Notes: generated from the sequence alone by a model not told the origin. A stretch of 7,561 nt of DNA from an archaeon (GCA_024409185.1 JAKSUD010000043.1:1-7561), one strand, 5' to 3'. Shown: positions 1 through 6,581, counted from the stretch's first letter. Numbers and translations: made by a program.

Positions 1-301
1 TAAAAGAAAAAAGAAAAAGTAGTTAAAAAACTTTCAAATAAATAAAAGAATTTTTATACAATAAAACAATTATTTTTAAATAAATTGTATAGAAAAACAA
101 CAAATAAACACAAAATAACTATTAAACTAAAAAAGGAAAGAAAAGGAGAAAAATCAAACCAAAGAAATTATAAAAAATATTAATAATACAATAAATATTT
201 AATTATTCTAAAACAATATATATAATAATTATTATAATATTATAAGTAAATAACTATTAATTATTATTTTAAAGTTTTTATCAATATAAAGGATTGAAAT
301 A
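1..301. other. AT-rich non-coding leader upstream of the RaSEA gene
   Basis: No ATG occurs on either strand in this stretch, and the three plus frames entering from the left all hit stops within the first 26 bases (1-3, 20-22, 24-26). The tail of an upstream gene could therefore occupy at most about 25 bases, and I cannot confirm one. A purine-rich tract at about 129-153 contains GGAG, but no start codon lies at a suitable distance. An imperfect hairpin lies at 51-95. Several AT-only boxes at about 216-245 could serve as the TATA element of the gene starting at 302, but the background is too AT-rich to choose one. No GC-rich island that would suggest a structured RNA is visible. Confidence 0.7.
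51..95. repeat. Imperfect inverted repeat / hairpin
   Basis: TATACAAT at 55-62 is the reverse complement of ATTGTATA at 84-91. The pairing extends outward through one T-G wobble (54/92) and three more T-A pairs (51-53 with 93-95), giving a stem of about 12 bp. Inside it, TTATTT (70-75) can pair with AAATAA (78-83). It could be the terminator of a gene lying left of the window, or a chance product of AT-rich sequence. There is no T-run after it on the plus strand, which weakens the terminator reading. Confidence 0.35.
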
Positions 302-1390
302 ATGGAAATTAGAGATTTAACCAAAGAAATAAGAGATAGGTCAATTGAAAATTCTAAAGTAAAAGAATTAGATAGATTAGCTACAAGCTGGTATCAAGAG
401 GATCTTTTATATTCTGGAAAAGGTAAAACAATATTTTTAATATTACCTACTCCTGGCTGTGAATGGGCTCTTGGACCAAGTGGTGGATGTACTATGTGTA
501 GTTATATCTCAGATTGTTATCTTAAACCAATTGAAAATGATAAAATAATCGAATTATTTGAAAGAGAGTTTACTAAACATGATTTCAAAGAAGATTATAA
601 AAATGGTGAAAAAATAGCTATTAAACTATTTGCATCAGGTAGTTTTTTAAATTCAAAAGAAGTTCCAAAAGAAGCACGTGATTATGTATTAAAAAGATTA
701 GCTGAATGTGAAGAAATAAGCGAAATTGTTGTAGAATCTAGGCCAGAATATGTTAAAAGAGAAGTTTTAGACGAAATATTTGAAATAATTGGAAATAAAT
801 TATTTGAAATTAGTATTGGTCTTGAAACTTCTAACGAAGAAACTAGATTAAATAAAATTAATAAAGGATTTAATAATAAAACCTTTGAAAAAGCAATTAA
901 CATAATAAAAGAAGCTAAATCAGAATATAATATTAAATCTAAAGGTTATATTTTTGTAAAACCTATTTTAACTTCAGAACAAGAATCAATTAATGAAGCT
1001 ATTGAAACTGCAACTTACTGTGAAAATCTTGGTGTAGATAGAGTCTCTTGTTGTCCTGCAACAATCCACAAAGGTGCTTTAATTGAAAGACTTTGGAGAA
1101 GAGGATCATATCAACCTCCTTGGATTTGGTCTGTAATTGAAGTAATTAACACAATCAGACAAAATGTTGAAATTCCTGCACTTATGGATACTTCAGGATT
1201 TGGTTCAAGAAGAGGCCCTTACAATTGTAAAAAATGTAATAAAGAATTAAAATATATGATTATTGATTCTAACTTTGACCAAAGCCAAATTGAATATGAA
1301 TGTGATTGTAAAAAAGAGTGGTTAGCTGAAGTTAAATTTAGTGAACTTACTAAATCAAAAACAAGTATAAAACATTTACCTTTATATTAA
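302..1390 (+). CDS. Archaeosine biosynthesis radical SAM protein (RaSEA family)
   Basis: This 362-residue protein looks like the archaeal radical SAM enzyme RaSEA. As known for the family, it acts with ArcS: ArcS attaches lysine to preQ0 at position 15 of tRNA, and RaSEA cleaves that adduct to leave the archaeosine formamidine group. What I see: cysteines at 53, 63 and 66, arranged C-x9-C-x2-C within a GCTMCSY stretch, consistent with an atypically spaced Fe4S4 ligand set; an alpha/beta barrel-like region with IVVESRPEY (about 142-150) and SIGLET (171-176), both typical of radical SAM proteins of the Elp3/TIGR01210 kind; and a C-terminal four-cysteine cluster (C309, C312, C334, C336) that may bind zinc. 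The ATG at 302 is preceded by AAGGA eight bases upstream. It is the first of three plus-strand genes, but the 167-bp gap to the next suggests separate transcription. The family assignment is from motif recognition; the exact reaction is inherited from family knowledge. Confidence 0.85.
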   Translation: MEIRDLTKEIRDRSIENSKVKELDRLATSWYQEDLLYSGKGKTIFLILPTPGCEWALGPSGGCTMCSYISDCYLKPIENDKIIELFEREFTKHDFKEDYKNGEKIAIKLFASGSFLNSKEVPKEARDYVLKRLAECEEISEIVVESRPEYVKREVLDEIFEIIGNKLFEISIGLETSNEETRLNKINKGFNNKTFEKAINIIKEAKSEYNIKSKGYIFVKPILTSEQESINEAIETATYCENLGVDRVSCCPATIHKGALIERLWRRGSYQPPWIWSVIEVINTIRQNVEIPALMDTSGFGSRRGPYNCKKCNKELKYMIIDSNFDQSQIEYECDCKKEWLAEVKFSELTKSKTSIKHLPLY

Positions 1391-1490
1391 TACTATATTA
1401 TATAATTAAATGTGCTTTATTAAATAGAAAATATAATAAGTAAAAACTTTAATAATTAATAACACAATTAAATAATTAAAATAAAATTAT

Positions 1491-1523
1491 TAGATTAATA
1501 ATAATGATATTATTATATTAATT
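1491..1523. promoter_or_regulatory. AT-rich upstream region with short inverted repeat
   Basis: ATAATAAT (1498-1505) and ATTATTAT (1509-1516) form a perfect 8-bp inverted repeat around GAT, about 40 bp before the TTG start at 1558. The position suits a TATA box or an operator of the membrane protein gene. In sequence composed almost only of A and T, such a repeat can arise by chance, so this is a weak call. Confidence 0.2.
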
Positions 1524-1547
1524 ACCATACAATGAAAAATAATAATG

Positions 1548-1553
1548 GAGGGA
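1548..1553 (+). promoter_or_regulatory. Strong ribosome binding site deciding a TTG start
   Basis: GGAGGG lies five bases before the TTG at 1558 and matches the archaeal anti-Shine-Dalgarno sequence well. The ATG at 1545, which overlaps this site, is out of frame with the membrane protein, so the TTG is the only start supported by the sequence. Confidence 0.75.
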
Positions 1554-1557
1554 AACT

Positions 1558-2046
1558 TTGAAAAAAATTACAACAAGTATTATAGCAATAATACTAGGGA
1601 TTATAATAATAGCTGGACCTGCACTTAAAATAATAAGTGCCTCAGATTTACTTGGATTATCAGTTTTATTACTTTCAATATTCCTTTTAGTAAATGGTAT
1701 TGGTGAAATCGATTATAACACAAGTAAAGGACTTTTAAATGTAATACTTGGATTAATAATGCTCATCATAAGTATAGGATTAATCTTCAATCCAGGTTTA
1801 TTTAGTTTCTTAACTGCACTTACAATTTACCTTGCAGGAATTTTCTTAATAATTATAGGATTAATTATAATTATTGGAAATAGAGATGACAAATATGGAT
1901 TTTGGATGGGAATTATGGGAATTGTACTTGGTGTAGTTTACATAATCCTCGGAACTTATATTAAAAATCCAATAATTTTAGGTTCTTTAATTGGAATTTG
2001 GTTATTAATAACTGGATTTTTAAATTTCTTCCAAAGTAAATATTAA
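1558..2046 (+). CDS. DUF308/HdeD-like six-helix membrane protein
   Basis: A very hydrophobic 162-residue protein with about six predicted membrane segments, at roughly residues 5-26, 31-49, 58-78, 82-107, 114-133 and 138-157. They are separated by short loops, two of them charged (50-57 and 107-113, containing NRDDK). The helices come as glycine-rich repeats of the type LG-LL-I-G, which is the look of the DUF308/HdeD family of small integral membrane proteins. HdeD itself is linked to acid resistance in enteric bacteria, but the archaeal members have no established role and I do not assign one. Translation starts with TTG behind a strong GGAGGG site. The gene stands alone: 167 bp after the RaSEA gene and followed by a hairpin-T terminator candidate. 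No signal peptide distinct from the first helix is visible. Confidence 0.75.
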   Translation: MKKITTSIIAIILGIIIIAGPALKIISASDLLGLSVLLLSIFLLVNGIGEIDYNTSKGLLNVILGLIMLIISIGLIFNPGLFSFLTALTIYLAGIFLIIIGLIIIIGNRDDKYGFWMGIMGIVLGVVYIILGTYIKNPIILGSLIGIWLLITGFLNFFQSKY

Positions 2047-2051
2047 GTTTA

Positions 2052-2100
2052 AATAAAGAGTAAAAAACTCTTTATTATTTATTATTATTTTATTTATTAT
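2052..2100 (+). terminator. Hairpin followed by T-rich tract
   Basis: AATAAAGAGT (2052-2061) and ACTCTTTATT (2067-2076) form a perfect 10-bp stem with an AAAAA loop, starting six bases after the stop codon of the membrane protein gene. A T-rich tract follows to about 2105. The stem contains two G-C pairs in otherwise AT-only surroundings. It is a good candidate transcription terminator separating this gene from the nucleotidyltransferase gene at 2182. Confidence 0.55.
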
Positions 2101-2181
2101 TTTTAGAAACTATTTTTATTATTAAATTTTAATTAATTAATCAAAATTAATACATAAATAAATAACATTAGAGATTAAATT

Positions 2182-3471
2182 ATGATTGGAATAAGTGCTG
2201 ATTTTGATCCTGTACATAAAGGTCATGAAGAATTAATAAAACAAGGAAAGAAAATAGCTAATGAAAAAAAAACTGAATTAGTTATTTACATGAACAAAGG
2301 TTATAGTGCAAACCATGCTCCTTTTTTTACACCTTTTGAAGCAAGAAAAGAGATGGCTTTAGCTCTTGGAGCAGATAAAGTAGTTGGAGTTGAAGGGTTA
2401 CATCATAGACTTGTTTTATCTTACAGTGTTCCTATTCGTCTTTCAATGATGATTAAAGATGGAGTAACAGATTATATCACAGCAGCAGATATTTCACTTA
2501 AAGAAGTTAAAAATTATGCAAAAAAATTCACAGCAGAAGGAAACTTCTTAGGAATTCCCCAAGATTTCCCAAATCGTAATGTTATAAGATGGTATGCAAT
2601 TAATGATTTTTTAGGAGAATCTGGAGATAATTTAGAATTTCACTTAATTAATGAAGTTAATGCTCCTCGCAAAATATCTGGAAGATTTATTAGAAAATCA
2701 ATTCTTGAAAATGATATGGTTATTCCTAAAGAAACTAAAAAATTACTCCCTAAAACAACAATTGAAATTTTAGAACGTGAAATTAAAAAAGAAAATATAC
2801 CTGGAACCCGTAATTTAAAAGTATTAAAACATAAAATGAATACTTATTCCAGACACAATTTCACAAACATTGCTTACTTAAATGGAAAAGCAATAAATAA
2901 AATTGTTGAAGGTAGATTCTATAAAGAAGATGAATCTATTTGGGCAAGCTTTAGACGTGCAGGATATGGTCCTGTTATGACAAGACTTGCAGCAAGTGCT
3001 CTTGAAGAAGAAGTTACAAAAGATGAAGTTTTAAAACTTATGAAATTTTATGAAAAAGAAGGAATTATACCTCCTGGACAAACAATATCTAAAACTATTG
3101 AAAGAGCTTGGTATGTTGCAAGTGAAGTAGATAATGGAATATCTGCAAAAGAAGCTAATGAAAAATTTAGATTAGGTGTAGATATAAAAGCAGTCCCTTT
3201 AACTCTTGAAGCAGGTTTAAACTTAACTAAATTTGAAGCTAAAAAAGTAGAAGAAAACATTAAATCCAATATTTTCATTGATAAAGATAATAAAATATCT
3301 TGCCAAATTAAAAAAGGAAAAATAAAAATAAAAACAAATCTTAAATTACCTTCTAAAGAAGTTACTTATTTAAGATATATAATCGACTCACGTTATATTC
3401 CTGTAAGTGGAAAATTAATTAAAAATAAAAGAGGAGATTATAGAGTAAAAATAACTATTCATGATAATTAG
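2182..3471 (+). CDS. HIGH-motif nucleotidyltransferase, TmcAL/HIGH_NTase1-like, with uncharacterised C-terminal half
   Basis: A 429-residue protein. The first 180 residues form a Rossmann-like nucleotidyltransferase: an ADFDPVHKGH segment places the (H/T)xxH nucleotide-binding histidines at H12 and H15, FEARKEMALALGADKVV (about 52-68) resembles the region after the first lobe of bacterial TmcAL, and ISGRFIRKSI (165-174) occupies the place of the ISxTxIR signature. Enzymes of this fold transfer a nucleotide to a phosphate or acid group; TmcAL activates acetate with ATP and acetylates C34 of elongator tRNA-Met. Residues about 210-330 look mainly helical and about 370-429 look like charged beta strands; I do not recognise either part. 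The substrate is therefore not known from the sequence, and a phosphopantetheine-adenylyltransferase-like or cofactor role is an alternative. The ATG at 2182 has only a weak upstream GAG. The gene converges with the next gene across 39 bp. Confidence 0.65.
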   Translation: MIGISADFDPVHKGHEELIKQGKKIANEKKTELVIYMNKGYSANHAPFFTPFEARKEMALALGADKVVGVEGLHHRLVLSYSVPIRLSMMIKDGVTDYITAADISLKEVKNYAKKFTAEGNFLGIPQDFPNRNVIRWYAINDFLGESGDNLEFHLINEVNAPRKISGRFIRKSILENDMVIPKETKKLLPKTTIEILEREIKKENIPGTRNLKVLKHKMNTYSRHNFTNIAYLNGKAINKIVEGRFYKEDESIWASFRRAGYGPVMTRLAASALEEEVTKDEVLKLMKFYEKEGIIPPGQTISKTIERAWYVASEVDNGISAKEANEKFRLGVDIKAVPLTLEAGLNLTKFEAKKVEENIKSNIFIDKDNKISCQIKKGKIKIKTNLKLPSKEVTYLRYIIDSRYIPVSGKLIKNKRGDYRVKITIHDN

Positions 3472-3491
3472 ATTATACTAACTTATCATTG

Positions 3492-3510
3492 AAAAAAAAT
3501 AATTTTAAAA
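3492..3510 (-). terminator. Oligo-T terminator after the frameshifted DUF1932 gene
   Basis: Read on the minus strand, a run of eight T residues (plus positions 3492-3499) lies about 12 bases after the stop codon at 3511-3513, with further T-rich sequence between. Archaeal RNA polymerases often terminate at such T-runs without a hairpin. It sits in the 39-bp gap between convergent genes and would end the minus-strand operon. Confidence 0.45.
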
Positions 3511-4313
3511 CTAATTATCTCTTTCTTTTAAAGACTTGAATTTATCTCTTGTTGCTGTAGCCATCAATTTATCTCTTTCTTTATCATTAAAAGAAGATAA
3601 AAAGTCTAAAACTTCTTCTAATTCTTCATATTTTCTTTTTGAAGATTTATAAGAGTTATCTATTCTTGATTTTGAAGAATCTCTAAATGACCTATTTTCT
3701 GTTAAATCTAAAATATCCCAAAGTTCTTCATCTAAACCTAATTTTTTTGCAGATTCAAATGTTTCAATAAGAAGTGCTGAAACTCCTTTTGTATATGAGC
3801 TTCTAAGAATTTTTAGAGCAGAAACATCACCAATATTTTCACTAACAACACAGGTATTAATTTTTGATTCTGAAGTATCATCTAAATTATCCTTAATAAA
3901 TCCTTCAACTTTACTAGCTAATTTACCAGATAAATAAATATTTAATTCTTTAGATTTTACTTTACCATAATTGCAGAATCTACAAAATGATTATCTCCTA
4001 TAAAATGAGCAATTTTTTTAGAGGTTTCAGGTGAAATATTATTAAAATCAAGAAAAATACCACTAGTTAAAGATCCATACCTAAGAGCTACACCTAATGC
4101 ACTATGTGGACTATTAGCTGAAATAAGAATATCTGCTTCTTTAGCAACTTCTTCAAAATTAGATAAAAGTTCAATATAATCAATAGAATCAACAAACTCT
4201 TTAGTTTTAATTGATCGTCCTTCAACAGAAGTTACTATATCAAACCCATTTTCAAAAAAAATCTTTGATAGTGTATATGAAACCTCACCAAAACCAATAA
4301 ATCCTATTTTCAT
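3511..4313 (-). pseudogene. NAD(P)-binding DUF1932 dehydrogenase, broken by a one-base frameshift
   Basis: The ATG at 4313 opens 118 codons ending at TAA 3957-3959. They encode a Rossmann NAD(P)-binding half: GFIGFGEVS (residues 4-12) fits GxGxxS, ISANSPHSA lies at 64-72, and DFNNISPETSKKIA follows at 89-102. The remaining half continues without a stop in another frame from 3960 to TAG 3511-3513 (149 codons). It carries a segment very typical of the DUF1932 C-terminal helical domain, with KILRSSYTKGVSALLIETF followed by AKKLGLDEELWDIL. Adding one G to the GG at 3965-3966 turns the junction into MGKVKSKELN and restores a 267-residue protein, a normal family length. Relatives are 6-phosphogluconate or 3-hydroxyisobutyrate dehydrogenase-like oxidoreductases; the substrate is unknown. 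The start has GGAG at good spacing and lies 19 bp after the DUF89 stop, implying cotranscription. Causes may be true mutation, assembly error, or, less likely, ribosomal slippage at A_AAG before the stop. Confidence 0.85.
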
Positions 4314-4319
4314 ATTCTA

Positions 4320-4325
4320 ACTCCT
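4320..4325 (-). promoter_or_regulatory. Ribosome binding site of the DUF1932 gene
   Basis: On the minus strand AAGGAG precedes the ATG at 4313 by about six bases, between the stop codon of the DUF89 gene and this start. It supports both the chosen start and translation from a shared transcript. Confidence 0.65.
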
Positions 4326-4332
4326 TAATTAA

Positions 4333-5196
4333 TTAAGACAATTTATGTAAAATATGAGAACCTACATCAACACCAACATGATTGGAAATAGCTGGACATT
4401 TGGTAGCTAAAAGAACAAAAACATCTTGACCTTCTAAATCCATTTCAGTTATTCCTTCATAATTCCCCATACCTTTTGAAATAATAAATGGAGAATTTTT
4501 AAAGTATTCTAAGAATTCATCACTTACCATAGATTCAACAATACCTACAGAATCCACACCAGTTGAAATAATATCTGCCACTTCATCAAGCCCTGCTTCT
4601 AAAGCTTCTTTCATACATGCATCATTTAAAATAGGTTTTTCTTTAACAGCTACAGTAACATTAACACCATAAGATTTGATTTTTTCGATAAGTAATTTGT
4701 CAAATACAATCTCACCAGTATTATCTACTAAATAAAGAACTTCATCATATTTATTTAATGCATTTTCAAAAGATTCAATATCATTAATAACTAAATCTTT
4801 TTTAAGACCTTCATTAATCATAGCTTCCCAATCTGCATCAAGACCATAAGCTCCAAAATCAATAATATTTCCAACAATAGCTATCTTAACAAAAGTTTCT
4901 AAACTATCATCTTCTTTTAAGATTTCTCTAACTTTAGGTAAAACATCTAAAGCAATTCTATTACTTTCAATCTTTTCCAATTTATAAGGATCCTCGCAAC
5001 CAGTTTCTTTCTTAATATATTGTTGAATACGAGTTCCAGTTGAATTAGATTGAAGATTTTCATCAAAATTCTCTGCTAAAAATGCTAAAGCCTCTTGAAT
5101 AATCTTAAACTTTAAATCAACATCATCTGTTGCTAAATCAACAGTATCACGAACTTGCCTCATATAACAAGCTCCACAAGTATAATAAACTTTTAT
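4333..5196 (-). CDS. DUF89 (ARMT1-like) damage-control phosphatase with a non-standard start
   Basis: This is a DUF89 family protein. Family members are metal-dependent phosphatases thought to remove damaged or excess sugar phosphates and related metabolites. Visible signatures, numbered from the first ATG (5163): GNIIDFG at 98-104, the metal-site motif DNTGE at 147-151, PILNDA at 177-182, KGMGNYEG at 230-237 and a closing KCPAISNHVGV. The first ATG gives 276 residues but starts in the middle of a conserved block. In frame just upstream lies KVYYTCGACY (plus 5193-5164), the usual archaeal DUF89 amino terminus with its CxxC, and the codon where methionine belongs is ATA (5194-5196). No ATG, GTG or TTG lies between it and the in-frame TAA at 5218-5220. 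A site resembling AGGAGGTGA (5200-5209) sits four bases before the ATA. I therefore give the 287-residue extent, while 4333-5163 is the conservative alternative. The gene lies 72 bp after the sulfur carrier and 19 bp before the DUF1932 gene. Confidence 0.8.
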   Translation of the reverse strand: MKVYYTCGACYMRQVRDTVDLATDDVDLKFKIIQEALAFLAENFDENLQSNSTGTRIQQYIKKETGCEDPYKLEKIESNRIALDVLPKVREILKEDDSLETFVKIAIVGNIIDFGAYGLDADWEAMINEGLKKDLVINDIESFENALNKYDEVLYLVDNTGEIVFDKLLIEKIKSYGVNVTVAVKEKPILNDACMKEALEAGLDEVADIISTGVDSVGIVESMVSDEFLEYFKNSPFIISKGMGNYEGITEMDLEGQDVFVLLATKCPAISNHVGVDVGSHILHKLS

Positions 5197-5199
5197 AAT

Positions 5200-5209
5200 C
5201 TCACAACCT
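5200..5209 (-). promoter_or_regulatory. Ribosome binding site candidate pointing to an ATA start
   Basis: On the minus strand AGGTTGTGAG matches seven of ten positions of the archaeal consensus AGGAGGTGAT, and its GTGA core ends four bases before the ATA at 5196. It is more than 30 bases from the ATG at 5163, too far to serve it. A GGAG inside the CGAC codons (about eight bases before that ATG) could serve the internal start instead. A TATA-like TTTATAATAT (plus 5221-5230) lies just upstream and could give a short-leader transcript. Confidence 0.45.
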
Positions 5210-5268
5210 AAAGAGATTTAATATTATAAATTTTTAAAAATCATCAAATTTTAAGTATTAAATTAAAT

Positions 5269-5469
5269 TTATCCTCCGAAGATGATTTGGACAAATTGTA
5301 TTTCATCACCATCTTCAATAGGACTTTCTTCAATTGCAGTTTCTCCATTCTTTTTAGAAACAATTGTTGTAGAAGATAATCCCATTTCATCTAAAAGATC
5401 TTTAATAGTTAAATCAACATCAGATTCTTTATTAAATGTTTCATTATTATAAATAACTGTAAATTTCAT
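5269..5469 (-). CDS. MoaD/ThiS/SAMP-like ubiquitin-fold sulfur carrier
   Basis: A 66-residue acidic protein with the beta-grasp pattern of small sulfur carriers: FTVIYNNETF for the first hairpin, LTIKDLLDEMGL for the helix, then IEDGDEIQFVQIIFGG, where the DGDEI turn and the terminal Gly-Gly are diagnostic. In the family the C-terminal glycine is adenylated by an E1-like enzyme and converted to a thiocarboxylate that donates sulfur. Lying 47 bp downstream of the TtuA/NcsA gene on the same strand, it is the likely sulfur donor for tRNA thiolation, as with TtuB or SAMP2. A molybdopterin (MoaD) role cannot be excluded from sequence alone. I choose the ATG at 5469. A TTG two codons upstream (5475) keeps frame, but the AGGCG site would abut it with no spacing, whereas it stands six bases from the ATG. 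Confidence 0.85.
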   Translation of the reverse strand: MKFTVIYNNETFNKESDVDLTIKDLLDEMGLSSTTIVSKKNGETAIEESPIEDGDEIQFVQIIFGG

Positions 5470-5516
5470 AACCAACGCCTAAAGTGTTTAATAAATTAAT
5501 TAATATTATTGCCTAA

Positions 5517-6434
5517 CTATTTACCTAACTCTTCTAAAAAGGTACAAGCTCTACATAACCTATTAGAAGAAGGTTCACCACAACGTTCACATCTATCAAA
5601 TTCATAATTATGACTCATTTCAGCTCTAATAGCTGGACGGATTTTATCAAACCCACGAAGTGTAGAATACATAATAGTAGGATGTTCTTTTGATAAATCT
5701 TTCATAATATTTGCAACTTCTTTTCTAAATGAAGCTTGTGCATAAGGACAAGGAGTACTATGAACTTCTAAACCTTTTGCTTCTGCATAAAGTGCAATTT
5801 CATGTTCTGGAACTTCTCTAAGGGGTTTAATTTTAACGGTGAATAATTCAGATTTAGACTCTGTTTTTGGACCAATTTTAGCAAGATTTTCTACATTTCC
5901 TTCTAAATAATTCATCATAATAGCTTGAGTTTCATCATCTAAATTATGGCCTGTAACTATTTTAGTAGCTCCAAACTCTCTTGCAACTCTATTAATAATC
6001 CATCTACGGAAAACACCACAATAAGTACAAGATCCTCTATGCTCATCAAGAGCCATAATCTCATCTATACTAATTCCGAATGTATCCTTAAAAGAAACAA
6101 TTTTATGAGGAACTCCAAGACGTTCAGCATGTGCTTTAGATATTTCAATACCTTCATTACGGTAACCTGCAATTCCTTCATCCATAGTAACTGCACATAA
6201 TTCAATTATATGACGTTCTACATATGAATTAAGTATTTCAAGAGTTACAACACTATCTTTACCTCCAGATAATGCAACTAAAACTTTATCTCCTTTTTCT
6301 ATAAAGTTTTCTTTTTTAATTGTTGAAATAACCTTCTTTTCAATACTTTTAATAAAACAATCTTTACATAAAGCTTGTCCTGAAGCTTTTCTTTCAATAA
6401 TTACATCTGGATTTCCACATTTAGTACATTCCAT
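5517..6434 (-). CDS. tRNA 2-thiouridine synthetase, TtuA/NcsA (TIGR00269) family
   Basis: A 305-residue PP-loop ATP pyrophosphatase that in this family activates a tRNA uridine by adenylation and replaces its oxygen with sulfur. In archaea NcsA acts at wobble U34; the thermophile TtuA acts at position 54. Visible parts in order: an N-terminal zinc finger with C3, C6, C23 and C26; the PP-loop SGGKDS at 56-61; the CTYCG pair C136 and C139 and the later C229 in STPCPYA, which match the three cysteines holding the catalytic Fe4S4 cluster; GHNLDDE at 162-168; and a C-terminal zinc finger with C282, C285, C294 and C297. All key residues are present and the length is normal, so the enzyme should be functional. 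The ATG at 6434 follows AGGATGA at good spacing. It is the first gene of a minus-strand set with its putative sulfur carrier directly downstream. Which uridine it modifies is not decided by sequence alone; U34 is likelier in a mesophilic methanogen. Confidence 0.92.
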   Translation of the reverse strand: MECTKCGNPDVIIERKASGQALCKDCFIKSIEKKVISTIKKENFIEKGDKVLVALSGGKDSVVTLEILNSYVERHIIELCAVTMDEGIAGYRNEGIEISKAHAERLGVPHKIVSFKDTFGISIDEIMALDEHRGSCTYCGVFRRWIINRVAREFGATKIVTGHNLDDETQAIMMNYLEGNVENLAKIGPKTESKSELFTVKIKPLREVPEHEIALYAEAKGLEVHSTPCPYAQASFRKEVANIMKDLSKEHPTIMYSTLRGFDKIRPAIRAEMSHNYEFDRCERCGEPSSNRLCRACTFLEELGK

Positions 6435-6466
6435 AAAAAGTCATCCTAATAAAATTAAATTAAAAA

Positions 6467-6476
6467 AATTTATATT
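6467..6476 (-). promoter_or_regulatory. Possible TATA box of the thiolase operon
   Basis: On the minus strand AATATAAATT lies about 33-42 bases before the ATG at 6434. Initiation some 25 bases downstream would give a short leader beginning close to the AGGATGA ribosome binding site (plus 6441-6447). The location fits an archaeal promoter, but the region is so AT-rich that other TATA-like boxes exist. Confidence 0.3.
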
Positions 6477-6540
6477 ATTCTGCATATCTTTAAAAATAAT
6501 TTTATTTTTTAATATTATTAAATATTTAGGAAAAATAAGT

Positions 6541-6580
6541 TTAAAAAAAATAAATTTAAAAATAAAAAAATAAAAAATAA
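6541..6580 (-). terminator. Oligo-T tract downstream of the VWA gene
   Basis: Directly after the VWA stop codon (6582-6584), the minus strand runs through several successive T-stretches of five to eight bases broken by single As, with no GC-rich hairpin. This is the usual form of archaeal intrinsic terminators and separates the VWA gene from the thiolase operon. Confidence 0.55.
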
Positions 6581-6581
6581 T

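Noticed and set aside
85..174. Possible small TTG-started frame in the left non-coding region
   Set aside because: Lysine-rich product from poly-A sequence, no ribosome binding site, and no ATG on either strand in the region.
221..236. Perfect 16-bp palindrome made only of A and T
   Set aside because: Such palindromes are expected by chance in sequence this AT-rich; no partner copy or conserved spacing to a promoter was seen.
682..903. Minus-strand open frame of about 73 codons inside the RaSEA gene
   Set aside because: It lies antisense to a well-supported coding region, has no recognisable motifs, and its leucine/serine-rich translation is what antisense of an AT-rich gene gives.
1545..1560. 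ATG at 1545 as start of the membrane protein
   Set aside because: It is out of frame with the membrane protein and overlaps the ribosome binding site of the TTG start.
3048..3278. Minus-strand open frame of about 76 codons inside the nucleotidyltransferase gene
   Set aside because: Antisense shadow without domain features or ribosome binding site.
5946..6200. Plus-strand open frame of about 84 codons inside the thiolase gene
   Set aside because: The opposite strand encodes conserved Fe-S cysteines and the GHNLDDE motif; the plus-strand translation is serine/asparagine-rich noise.
6435..6581. Structured RNA or small gene in the spacer between the thiolase and VWA genes
   Set aside because: Only A/T homopolymer runs with no GC-rich island; best explained as a T-run terminator and a promoter.
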